Below, piece after piece: positions 1 through 11,262 of a stretch of 64,000 nucleotides of DNA (positions are counted from its first letter, which is position 1; every line of letters begins with the position of its first letter). The stretch is from Ostrinia nubilalis. Taxonomy: Eukaryota; Arthropoda; Insecta; Lepidoptera; Crambidae. The stretch is taken from the NCBI RefSeq assembly GCF_963855985.1, contig NC_087107.1, positions 7,316,001 through 7,380,000 on the forward strand. The letters run 5' to 3'. A program made the position numbers and the translations under genes. The notes beneath the pieces are model-generated. The model did not search any database and had not been told where the DNA came from. It saw nothing but the letters and a program-made list of their open reading frames with translations.

Positions 1-1400
1 TATTAATGCTAACACGCCACACTCAGTCTCAGATGAAATTTGATGTGTATTTATTGCATTTGATTACAGATTTTGATCATTTATTAGACCAAGACTTAAT
101 TCGTAGTTTAATTTCACAAATAATGTCATAGATACCTCAGCTTAAGGCCGGGTAGCAGAGAAAATGGCGAAAATAAGGTTTTCATTTTTCATTTTTGAGG
201 TACTAAACAGTAAAATTAAAGGCTAAGATTTTTATTGGGCATAGTTGAGGTTATTTTCTAGGGCTATTAACGGATGGAAACACGATTTGATGAAGTTGAC
301 TCGATAGAATAAATTCCCAAAGTTACCTCTATTCGTTTTCTATTTATGGTTTTATTTTTAAAATAAGCGATTTGAGATTCTAAATCTTTTACTAAACTAA
401 AGTTCAGAAATAACTTGAGGGCTTTTAACGGATGAAATTTTTATATTGCGTCTTATTTAGTTACTATGTTAAAAAATGTGGAAAAAATCGTCCATGACGC
501 CTTGGACAATCTCAATCAGTCGCGCGGTGGCGCTTACGGAGGACGGACGCGTGTCAGTTTTTTGGCCGTGACAGTTCGCGATTTGTCAATATTTTTGACA
601 ATGATGACTTTGATGAGTCACAGTATAATAATATCAGTGTTACTGGAGAAAGCTAAAATTTTTTATAATTAAGAATTATCAATTTTTTTTATTAATAAAC
701 AAAAAGACTGAACAAAATTGATGCGTGTACTGATTAATGTAATTAACCACATGCAAAGTTTCGTGAATTGCAACAACTATAATTTATTATCCAAGCTCTA
801 AATAATCGCTACTACGAGTAACTGATCATAAAATGTTTTTCCAATCGCTCAAGCTCCCGAGGACCTACCGATAGGTCGGGTGACGTAATCTTGAAATTCT
901 TTTGGCCGGCGCGGAACTTCCGGAAGGTCGGGTGACGCCACGCCTCTTTGAACCGTGTTTACTTTGGCAGTTATATTTTATATTTATTTGATTCTAAATA
1001 TATTCCCAAAAATTCTGAAAATTGTTTTAATTTGTATCACTTGGATATGATTTGTATTAGAAAGTGCTGTGAGTGTGACGCTTGAACGGAAGGAAGTCAA
1101 CCTAACCTAACCAACTGCGTATTTCTATACTGTGTAGCCGCGAGAGCTCTTTGGCGCGCTGTCTTCGGCGAAGTATTGCGCGCGCAGATTTTGACAGCGC
1201 GAAATGCAATAAAGATACCTATTGTATTCTGTGGTTGTGCCTTTAAATAAATAAATAAATATCTCTAACTACAACTGATTCAAGTTTTTAGAGAGCTTTT
1301 TTGGCAAGGTTGCATTTCAGTAAACTTTTCAAATAAAAGTAGTCAAATACTATGATTGACATGCATGCAACATCACGCATGCATGTTATTGATTCAAAAC
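1..1400. other. Non-coding stretch, probably intron of the minus-strand biotin-ligase-like gene
   Basis: I see no convincing exon here. The stretch is AT-rich and has a small GC-rich patch around 840-950 and another around 1130-1200, followed by an AAAT-type simple repeat near 1243-1260. It lies downstream (on the minus strand) of the last visible exon of the gene at 2135-4089, whose donor at 2133-2134 shows that the gene continues to the left. Confidence 0.4.
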
Positions 1401-2037
1401 TAGGCATGGAATTGATTGCTATTTTTCATTCATTTTCATTCTATGAAATGATGATTTTTTTTCATATGATTTCACATGCGAAATTTCACAGGCAATGATT
1501 TTTATTCGCAGTGTTTTAATGTAGCTCTTTCATATAATGTGCTACTTAATGAAGTATGAATTATGATGAAAGATTGCTAATTAGCTAAAATATGAAATGT
1601 AACAATATCTGTTTCATTTATGTCGCACAACAAAAAACAAACAGTTTCACAGCACATTAATAACCGCGCGACTAATGAAAACCATTCATTTCATTTGCCT
1701 GCTATCTAATGAAATCACACGAATCATGACAAGGAAATCTAAACCTTACACCTTTGAGTTTAAAGTTCATATTTAAAATGACCAGTTTCGTCCGTCATCA
1801 CATCTCTTGTCCTTTTCTAACACGCACATGATCAAATCATTCCTTCTTACTCGCTCGGTCGCTTCGCAGAGCTGCGCTCACGAACTTCGCTCGAATGAAT
1901 GAATGAAATTCATGTGATTCGTGATTTCGTTGACTGTGAAATTATAGCAGTCTATGTGAAGTAAAATAGCAGGTGTGATTAATGAAATTCATTTCATATG
2001 ATTTTTCACCTGCTATTCATGAAATGTTCCATGCCTA
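1401..2037. mobile_element. hAT-type MITE with 8-bp target-site duplication
   Basis: The 637-bp element begins TAGGCATGGAA and ends TTCCATGCCTA, an inverted terminal repeat. It is flanked by the direct repeat TTCAAAAC at 1393-1400 and 2038-2045. An 8-bp target duplication and this terminus are typical of hAT transposons. The interior is AT-rich with many ATTTCAT-like words, and no transposase frame is visible, so it is non-autonomous. Confidence 0.8.
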
Positions 2038-2134
2038 TTCAAAACCCACTGCATTGTAATTGGCGACAAGCCAACTCAAGAAAACTTAAAGCTGTTACAT
2101 AAAACAATAACAAATAGCTCCATTTGGCACTCAC

Positions 2135-4089
2135 CTATCACAATCCAAGACTTTCCTTAGCGACGCTTCCAAGTTATCCCTAGCTGCTACACTATCAGAA
2201 TATATCAACACATTCGGTGATTTAGTATTCACTAATGGACGGGAACATTTCGCAGACTTTGGCGTACTCTGCTGAGGAGACTCCTTTTGGCTCTCTTCTT
2301 TTATTACACTAGACTCTATCTGTGGCGGCTGCTTTTTCGTCGTACTAACTATTCTTTTGTGTGTGGTGACTGACTTAATTTGACTGGATATGTTTAGTAG
2401 TGACGTTGATAGTGAACTTGTACCCTTTTTCAAATCGAGTTTCAAACTGGACTTCTTTGGTGTTATGTTGTGCTGGATTTCAACCGTAACATTTTCTAAT
2501 ACCACTTCTTCTGGTTGTTCTGGCTGTACTTTTTTCTCTGGAGACTTTTCTGGTGTTTTATGAACCGATTCTGTTAATTTAGTTTCAAGCTTAACTGGTT
2601 CCTCTTCACCTAAAGATTTTCCAGTATTACAACTAACGTCAGCCAATGTGATGTGTTTCCTTGGTGTATCTAGAGTTATTTCCGTACTGCCATTCATTTC
2701 TACTGTATGTTTGACATCGGACTTGATATCTACGACCTTTGATAATTTCCTAAGCAGAGCAGCGTGGATGGGCCACTGGAATTCTTCAGGGGGAACTTTT
2801 AAGCCGTGCTGGACTTCACTTCTAAGACTCCTCATTGCAGGGTCTGTAGCTTTGTTGGCTTCCCCTGATAACTGTACAGCTAAAAAATAGAACAACATGA
2901 TATCAAAGAACTGCTTAAAATATCATAGACAATTACTTATGTATATCACACTATGATAAGATGAATTCTTCTATGCCTGATATCTAATTAATGGTATAGT
3001 CAACATTTTGCATTATCATTTATAGCTTTGAAAAATAATTCTTGGGTAGATAATTGATAAGATACATAATAATACTTACTCTGTACTCTAACTACAGGTA
3101 ATTTATGGTCTATCACAAATTCGCCACCCACAAAATTGAAACCGATCACACTAAGTTTTTCAATATTTGTTTTCACTACTATTGCCAAATGCGAGCCTGC
3201 CTTCCAAGCCATCGGCTGGCCCATTGACTCCAACTGAAATAAGAATTCAACTTAAATAAACTACATAATTTATTACATAATTTCATGTAACATAGCCTGG
3301 AACATGCTGATTATCACATGATCATTCATTTATTAATTGCACAAGCAATTATTTTAATTTGATAAAAAAGAATTACTCCTAAAACATGTGTTTATGTTTA
3401 ATTCCTCTTATCATCTTAATTAAAATTAACAATAAGTTATATAATGATGTTTTCTTTTGAGACTGATTTATGGCTATGATAAAAGTGTATATGAAAACAG
3501 AAAATTACAAAATGTGTTAACTTTCTTAACAACACTATAAAAATTAAACATTGTTAATGGAGATAATTAAGTTTCTATTGCAATGTCTGCATCGGCAATT
3601 TAGATTATTCAATTTATACTTATCATCTAAAAAGGCATATCTTACAGTTATGATGTCTTGCTGTGAGCTGCCTTCATGGGGCTCCATCTCACACTCAAAT
3701 AGAACATCTACGTCCAGATCAGTCACCGGGGACTGCTCACTGGAGCCAAGCGGCAGGCCCCCGGAACATGAAACCCAGTCGCTGATCTCAATACATTGTG
3801 TCGGCTTCATACTACATATCCGTGTTGTGTTTGTGTAATCCAGTAAGTCACAAAGATATGCATTTTTTGGATTTGTACAAAGTTTTGAGCTCAATGTTGG
3901 TGTTTCTGAAAATAATAATTATTTTAATGTTTTGTTGTGTGATAATAAAACCAATGTCCTTTAATAAATGTTATACTTACCGGCTGCGTTTTCAGGCACT
4001 TTACAAAAAGCTACACTCGTATTTCCATTTAAAAATTCAAGTAACCGGGCTCTGAAGGAGCGAATTCGCCAAGTTTTTATGAAAGTCAT
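2135..4089 (-). CDS. Probable holocarboxylase synthetase (biotin--protein ligase), N-terminal part, 4 exons, continues off window
   Basis: Four minus-strand exons join in one frame: 4089-3981 (ATG), 3905-3646, 3233-3080 and 2879-2135, about 422 residues. All have GT donors and AG acceptors and the phases agree. The final donor at 2134-2133 sends the gene left of the window. The protein starts MTFIKTWRIRS. A conserved middle part includes ISDWVSCSGG and EFQWPIHAALLRKL. A Ser/Thr/Lys-rich low-complexity stretch follows, and the last exon ends with SPNVLIYSDS. A PN-(V/I)-L-(I/L)-Y segment followed by Ser/Ala is what I recall at the start of the conserved region of eukaryotic holocarboxylase synthetases, which attach biotin to carboxylases. 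The catalytic GRGGN region would be outside the window, so the name is a moderate-confidence inference from the N-terminal half only. The exon structure itself is well supported. Confidence 0.55.
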
Positions 4090-4873
4090 TGCGATATAAA
4101 TCGGGGTGAACAACATATTCACAGCGAGTTAAACAACGCCCAACCGCGACACAATATTCACAGAGACATACTTAATTAGAAGAACTTAGCTAGGCTTTTA
4201 AAAACACTAAGCGAAACTGGGTTATCGATTCTAAAGTCCACTGGGGTTGCTTGATTTGTGATATAATCTTTACTAAGACAGTGACAAAACCTTCGTCACA
4301 TTATTGATGAAGCAAATAAAATCATCGTTTTTGAAACACTTTTTAATAATTAAACTTAAGTTATTGTGAAAATACCAAATACTTTTAAAATATTTCAGAA
4401 ATTCAATAATTCGTACACTTCAGTTCAGTCGCCAAGGATGAACGTTCCATTTACGGCATTTAGTACGAGTCTTGGAATATTAAAGCTGGTAGAATAAAGT
4501 TTTATACCAACCAAAACTATTCGATTACACTTTAAAAATAAGTTTCATAAACATTTGATTATTTTCTTGGTTAATTAATTCAATTTAGGGTATTTTAGGG
4601 ATTTCTTTGAAATTATACGCTAAATTAATTCTGCGCGTAATGAAGTGTACAAGATACAAATGTCAAAAGATTTGAGTGCGTGCGTTCACAAAATATTATT
4701 TCACTAAGGCTAAATATTTTGTTATATTATTTTACGTTTAATTTTCTTGAGATCTAAATAAAGAAAGATACTAGATAACGTGTTTGTTGGGAATGCGTAT
4801 AAAACAAATTATATTCTACACAACTAGGAGTGCGCAAAATCTGTTTTTAATAACATTTTTAAACCTGTTAAAA
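4090..4873. other. 5' flank of the biotin-ligase-like gene
   Basis: AT-rich non-coding DNA upstream of the minus-strand ATG at 4089. It presumably contains the promoter and 5' UTR, but I see no distinctive core promoter element or coding exon. Confidence 0.4.
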
Positions 4874-4892
4874 TAAGTATAGCCTGACCAGT

Positions 4893-5020
4893 GGGTCTAG
4901 ACAAAGTGCAAATTATAATCGCAAACCAGTCGAAAAGTGGTCGAAAAGCCCCTTTTTTGTATGGAGTTTTGACGGATTCGATTTTCGATTCGATCAAAAA
5001 GTGCGTTTTGTCTAAGGGGG
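4893..5020 (+). repeat. About 125-bp MITE, copy A
   Basis: The unit starts GGGTCTAGACAAAGTGCA and ends with GTGCGTTTTGTCTAAGGGGG, so its ends are imperfect inverted repeats (TAGACAAA). The centre holds a GATTCGATTTTCGATTCGAT palindrome. Near-identical copies occur at 5666-5790 (inverted) and 26966-27093 (direct). Confidence 0.75.
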
Positions 5021-5665
5021 CAGGAACATAAAAACCCTGGCATAGAGGCGCGTCAATTGCATTTGATAGTGCAACACTGAGTACAGTCGTACCTGTTTTA
5101 AATTAATAGGCTAACTTTATGTATCAGGATTCAGGATTACGGGCTAATTTCATATTTTCATAAATTAACGAAAAAATATTATTAAAGGTAACCTGGTTTA
5201 AATGAATTAAATGAAACCATCAATCGAGCTAGTAGGATTTATTTTATTATTCATCAATAATCAAATTCAGAACTTGAATATTCAACTGCAATCTCTGCTC
5301 TTGATCGCTTCAAACTCGGTACTTCTTTCCGAATTCCATAAAATTCAACACTTAGAAAGTGACAAAAAACTTTAAAATAGGTAGTTGAAACAAACCACAG
5401 CTAATTTTCATAGTGGACTGTACTATACGATAAACATGTCAGTCAATTTGACAACCTTTGTCGAAAACATTATTCAATGAAAATATTGTCCGAACCCTTA
5501 GTATTTCTCTTCGACATATACTTTAACACATTGTGAACCACTTTTCTTTCACGACTATAAAAAGATTTTAGCAATTTAATTCACAAAATCAATTGCGCAC
5601 ATTTAAAATAAAGTTTGTTTACACTTTGACAGCAATAGACTGACATGCAAGGACATGTCAATGAA

Positions 5666-5790
5666 GCCTAGACAAAACGCACTTTTTGATCGAATCGAAA
5701 ATCGAATCCGTCAAATTCCATACAAAAAAGGGGCTTTTCGACCACTTTTCGACTGGTTTGCGATTATAATTGCACTTTGTCTAGACCCAC
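5666..5790 (-). repeat. About 125-bp MITE, copy B (inverted)
   Basis: Reverse complement of the unit at 4893-5020 with only a few differences. It faces copy A across about 650 bp of AT-rich DNA. Confidence 0.75.
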
Positions 5791-6079
5791 TGTTGCCATT
5801 AAAAGAAATTAGGTAGTACCATTAGTTTTCCGCAACATGGCGAGGGTTTTTATGTTCTGGTCGGGCTATACTTATTTAATTTATTTCTAACTAGCTTTTG
5901 CCCGCGGGTATAATTTATGACGATTTGTGATGATCGTCATAAATTATAGCCTATAAGTTATTCTGGGTTATAAACAATGATACTGTAAAGTTTCATGTAC
6001 CTACAAGACATTAATTTATGATCTTAATCTAGTATGCGCAGTAATAAGGCGCAGGCTACCTGTTTCAATAAACAACTTA

Positions 6080-9071
6080 GGCCCGGTTTTTTGATTCGTA
6101 GTTAAAATAACCAATAGTCAAATTTGACAGATGTCAAGTGACAAGTGGTTAAATATCAGAAAAAAATGTTTTTCGAACAATGGTTAGCTTGACTTTTAGT
6201 ACATTTTTTAACTATTAGTTAACATATTGCATAGAGAAAAGTAATACATAGGAAATAGAGAACCCTCTCTGTCAAATTTTTGAACCTACTAATTGACAGC
6301 CTGGTGTTAAATTCCCTGTACTTAACCTACGTACGTAACGCTCACATACATACATAGTCCACGCACACATACATACATAAAGTCCACGCACACATACACA
6401 CAGTTCACGCACACATAGGCCCTCATAACCTTCAAAGAATTATTGTTTTTTTGATGTACAATGTAGAATTTTTTCAAATCCATTATTTTGAAAGTATTTA
6501 TCTTTATGGTGTACGTATTGTATTATTTTCAAAACAATGGATTTGGAAAAATTCTACATTGCACATGGAAATGCAAATAAACAAAAACTTTTCAATTTAA
6601 TAATTTTACTTTATTTATGAACACACATAATATTATACACCAAAAGCGTCTTTTCGCAAAGTTTTCAACAACACTAAAAAAGCATTTGCACTTTGAGAAA
6701 ACTCAGATCACTTGTGAACATAACAGAAAGTTTCTTCGCGATTCACGAAGGAACGAACAAAACTCCGATGAACCAGAACAGCAGCAGGTACGAAGGAATG
6801 AACTTAACTTGAATTTGACTCGACTCTTCAATACTTTAATAGGGCCACAGAACTCATAAACGATGGCTAAGAAAACAAGAATGCATTCAACCTAACAAAA
6901 ACAACACCGGCCATTTTGGAGGAAAAACAAAGTTGCCATATGTTAAATAGTAATTTCTACTACTCTATTATGTAAATTATAACAAAAAATGTCACCGTTC
7001 AGTTTTAAATTAAAACAAATTAATTTCATTTTAAAAAAAGTTTCCACATTGTAATTAACAATATTCTGAAATATATTTTAATTAAGAAAAAAATGAAAAT
7101 ATGAAGGAAACAGGAGCAGCGACATCTAGAGCGTTTTAGGGTAGTTAAAAAGTATTGCTTCCTCATTGTTATAGCATTGCTGCAAAATCTGAAAAGCTTT
7201 TAAATATTTTAAGATGTGTTTCTGGAGTCTGGTGGGGTGCTCACCCAGCGTCATTAAGACTTTTATACAATGCTATTATAAGAAGTGTACTTGACTATGG
7301 CAGTTTCTATCTAGAGCCTTGTAATTTAGTTGGTTTAAGTAAATTGGATGCGATTCAATCTAAAGCGCTAAGGATTATAGCTGGTGCTATGAAATCGAGT
7401 CCAATCAATGCCTTGCAAGCTGAATGTGTTGAGCCCCCATTGAAATTACGCCGCCAATATTTATGTGACAAGTATCTTTTCCGTGTACTTCAATTTGCTG
7501 ACCATCCTATATATAGCAAACTCAACAGACTTAATGATTTAATTGATACTTCCTCTTATTGGTCACGTAAATCTCCTCCTTGTGTGATTATTAGTTTTCG
7601 TAAATTTATATCAATCCAAGCCCCAGTCCACAGAACCTCCTTTCTTCCGATATTTTCTGTAAATTTTGAATCCCTTATTCTTACTCCGACAATTCATTTC
7701 AACCTAGACATACATAAGGATGACTACAATGCTAACATTAAGTTCAATCAGATCGTAGACGAACACTGGGGCGATTGGCATCATATCTATTGCGATGCAT
7801 CTAAGCACTCTCCAACGGGTCATGTTGGCGTTGGCGCATACCATAAACAATATCATATTGTCCAGAAAATAAAACTCCCTCCAGAATCATCAGTCTTTAC
7901 AGGAGAATGTTTTGGACTGTTTAAGGCTTTAGAGTATGCTCTCCTTATGAAATTAAACAAAACTGTAATATTTTGTGACTCTAAAAGTGCTTTGCAGGCA
8001 TTACATAAATTTCCATTTAAGAACAATACTAATTATCCTATTATTACAGAATGCAGGAAATTACTTCACAAATGTAGTCTTAACAGTCATTTAATTAATT
8101 TTGCGTGGATTCCTAGTCATACCAATATTCCAGGAAATGATAAAGCTGATAAGCTGGCCAATGAAGCGGTTGAGTGTGGAGATATACATCCGTACACAAA
8201 TTATTGCCATGACTTAACGGCAGCCCTTCCCAAAGTTTATCTCAAATCTGCCTGGGATGAGAATTGGGAGTTCACTAGCCAATCTAAGGGGAAACATTAC
8301 AAGCTCATTCAACCATCCATCCTTTGTAAACCATGGTTTGTTAAAATGAATCTTTCCAAAACAGTTACTACCATTTTAACTAGAATGCGACTTGGTCACG
8401 TGTGCACTCCAGCACACTTGGCTAAAATTCATGTACTTGATAATGATTCGTGCACTTGTGGTTCTGGCGTCGGAGACTTAAATCACATATTTTTTTACTG
8501 TTGCCTATATGATCGTTCCTCTTTTATTAGTTCTCTTTTAGCCATTAAAATTCCTTTTCCTACATCCATCACTTGCCTATTATATACCAATAACATTGAT
8601 GTTTATAATATCCTAGCCGAATTTATTACCCATAATAATATAAAATTGTAAATAGTAATGTATATTGTACTTATGTAAATATTATTTTATTTTTATTATT
8701 TTGTACTTATATCACACCTAAATTGATCCTATGAAAACCATCCTTTGTTCCGTTTCCTTCCGTAATTGATTCGTTTCCCTACCTTTTAACTTTAACCCAA
8801 TCCCACCCTGTCTAAACGCAATGTCCGCAAAACTTATGGCAAAACTGAACGCAAAAATCAAGAACCCCGTCGTGGCTAAACGCAATCCGCGAGAGCCATA
8901 AAGAAGAAAAAAAAAAAAAAAGTATTGGAATTTATCGACTGAAGTCGCTGTTTGGAAGCAAGTTTGATCGTAGTATGGAAGTTTCCGTACCCTGACATAT
9001 TGTTAATATTTAACCATTAGTAGCAAAATTTAACAATTTGTTATTTTAACTATGAATCAAAAAACTGGGCC
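6080..9071. mobile_element. Harbinger-like non-autonomous element with TTA target duplication
   Basis: The ends GGCCCGGTTTTTTGATTC and GAATCAAAAAACTGGGCC belong to 32-bp inverted terminal repeats with two mismatches. TTA flanks both ends (6077-6079 and 9072-9074), the 3-bp duplication typical of PIF/Harbinger. No transposase is recognisable. A 5'-truncated LINE (7158-8916) was later inserted into it, so about 1.2 kb is the original element. Confidence 0.75.
7158..8916 (+). mobile_element. 5'-truncated non-LTR retrotransposon (I-group-like, RNase H-bearing)
   Basis: An open frame to 8651 encodes the C-terminal end of a LINE ORF2. It has an RNase H domain with YCDASKHSPTGHVGVGAY, the TGECFGLFKALEYAL glutamate region, FCDSKSALQAL and WIPSHTNIPGNDKADKLANEA. 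A Cys/His cluster (CTCGSGVGDLNHIFFYCCLYDR) follows. The same family is present full length at 37674-44938. A 3' UTR of about 250 bp ends in poly(A). The direct repeat AAAAAGTATTG at 7147-7157 and 8917-8927 marks the target duplication, so the copy is 5'-truncated by incomplete reverse transcription. The frame is intact to its stop, which suggests a fairly recent insertion. Confidence 0.9.
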
Positions 9072-11262
9072 TTAGTAGTTAACGAGGAGCAAAAGGTTAA
9101 ACGTACAAGTAGAAAATATCGATAGAAGATGCTCAAGAGTTTACTGTAAGGAAAGCTATGTGCGCGCTATCACTAAAAATAATAATAGGGGGACCATGAC
9201 CATTACCTATTTACTATTTACCAACTTCATAACTCGGAGTGCAAAGATGCTATATTTGGGAAGCGGGAAGAGAGGCCTACATTAGAAAGAAAAACAAAGA
9301 AAGAAAAAACATTTATTTGGTACCAAATTAGAGAAAATTAAATGGAATTTGAATTTTCATGCCTTCGCCATTCATTCTCATCTGATTAATTAAAATGCTT
9401 TCTAAAGACCTTTTTATGTAACTACCCACATTTTGCAATAAAATATTTCATTATTCACAGAGCAAGTAAGGTACGGCATTGCTCGGTTCTAAAAACTTGT
9501 GGTTTTCATTTTATTAACAAGACGTGTGCTTTACCCATTTTTCTACGTCCATTTCTCTGCTAGGTACATAAAATTGTACACAGTTTGATCTGGAGTTGAG
9601 TGTGGTGATAATAATAATATTAGGTAAGTGTAAAAACATATACCTAAATGGTCGGGAAATTAAATAAGACCGTTAGATTGCAGAATTTAGTCATCAGTAA
9701 ACAAATGAACAAGCATTTTATGCCGACACAAATTAGATTCACTTAAGGTTGTTATCGGTTTCTCAATTGGGTTTACTTAGGTACAGTTAAAACATTGCAG
9801 GTTTACCAAATTCAGTACAGTAGCGGCATGACCTTAAGGACAAAGCATCCTCATTCGGATTAGGCGGCTTTGATTGAAGACTTTCACCTTATAAAACTCA
9901 CGTAAGTAGGTACCTACCCAACTTCAACTCTTGTGCGCAGTAATCCTAAATTAGCCATCCATAAAAGCCTGAATGACGCCTTCTTCTTAGGTTCCCCAGC
10001 TAAAATTTGAATTATAATTTTGAATTGAAATTTGCCAAACAGAGACAGAGGCAACAAATTTAGATTTTCCTGATTTTATATAAGTACATAGTCAAGGTTG
10101 TTTCCATTTACATTAGGTAGAAAAATACCCACCAAATCAATCCTCTTCTTCGGCGTTTACTTAGTCCAACTAGTACCTATACTGATAGATGACCTAGATG
10201 TCTAGAGTTAATATTGCCATACTTATTGTATTTAACTAGATGTAACTAGGTATCCCGAACTACATTGTAGAGTGATCTTCTAATGAATTAAGTAACGTTT
10301 TATTAATCACATAGTATACTTAACTTAAGTATGACCTCAGCGTTAATGCATAATATCACCAATCGTCCGATCTGTCACGTAAATGCAAGATATTATTATT
10401 ACAAATAGTTACTTGGCTATTGATTAATCTCACTTATTTTTGTGTTATTTACTTGTTAAAGTAAATTATTTACGTTAAATTCCTTTTCCTCAAAGACACA
10501 GTTTCTGTAACAAACCAGAATCAAGTGGACAAAGTTGCGGCTGAAAAATATTTATAGTTATCAGTTTTCTTCCTTTTTGGGTCCATACATCAAAGAACAA
10601 AAATAAAAATAGTGCCGAGATGATAATGTTTATTTATAAACCGAAACATCAGCTCGTTAAAGGTTTACCTACCCACCAAATCTTCTAAAAGCAACCTAGC
10701 TGGAATACACTACATATCTTCTATGTCTAATTTTATTGGTGTAATGACAAATTAAATATTACTCCTACAAATATGACTCGAAAACTAAGTGACAACAATA
10801 TAAAATAAACAACAAATATTAATTAGTTTACAAATATTTGCCGGTAATCCACCAAAAATATCCGACGAGTAATCACATTAGGGAATTAAAACAATCCTGG
10901 AACAACAGCACAGTCACGTAGTTTTAAAAGATTTGTGTTTCAAATGCCTTGTCATAAAAGACTTGAAAAAAAAAAAACTTTTACAAACTTTTTCGCGGGT
11001 ATTTGTAAACCAGCATACCAACGCGTAGGCTAGGTAGATACCCCCGCGAAAGTAAATATGTAATAGCGGAATCGCACTCGCGATAAAGATATTTTTACAA
11101 TAAAAATAAATGGCACTGATTATCGGATGTTTACGAGTCGGACCCCTCGTCGATTGATAAAACTAGTGATGTTATTTATTTTGCGGTAGTCTTGTATCGG
11201 ACGGCGGACGACGCGCACGGTCGGTCTTTATCACTTGTTTGAAAAGTGAACAACAATCGAAA
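9072..11262. other. 5' flank of the tandem LC3 gene
   Basis: About 2.2 kb of AT-rich DNA without a convincing exon or a recognised element. The last part, around 11150-11260 just before the ATG, is more GC-rich and probably holds the promoter and 5' UTR. Confidence 0.4.

Larger units (their letters stand above)
4874..5874. mobile_element. Composite MITE with TAAGTATAGCC(T/C)GACCAG ends
   Basis: The left end TAAGTATAGCCTGACCAG and the right end CTGGTCGGGCTATACTTA are 18-bp inverted repeats with one mismatch. Just inside, ACATAAAAACCC words also occur in opposite orientation. Two copies of a second, shorter MITE (4893-5020 and 5666-5790) sit near each end in opposite orientation, so this is a nested structure. 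No coding frame is present. Confidence 0.7.

Noticed and set aside
6617..6859. 80-codon frame inside the Harbinger-like element as a transposase remnant
   Set aside because: No DDE or DNA-binding motif is visible; it is a low-complexity Asn/Arg/Glu-rich chance frame.
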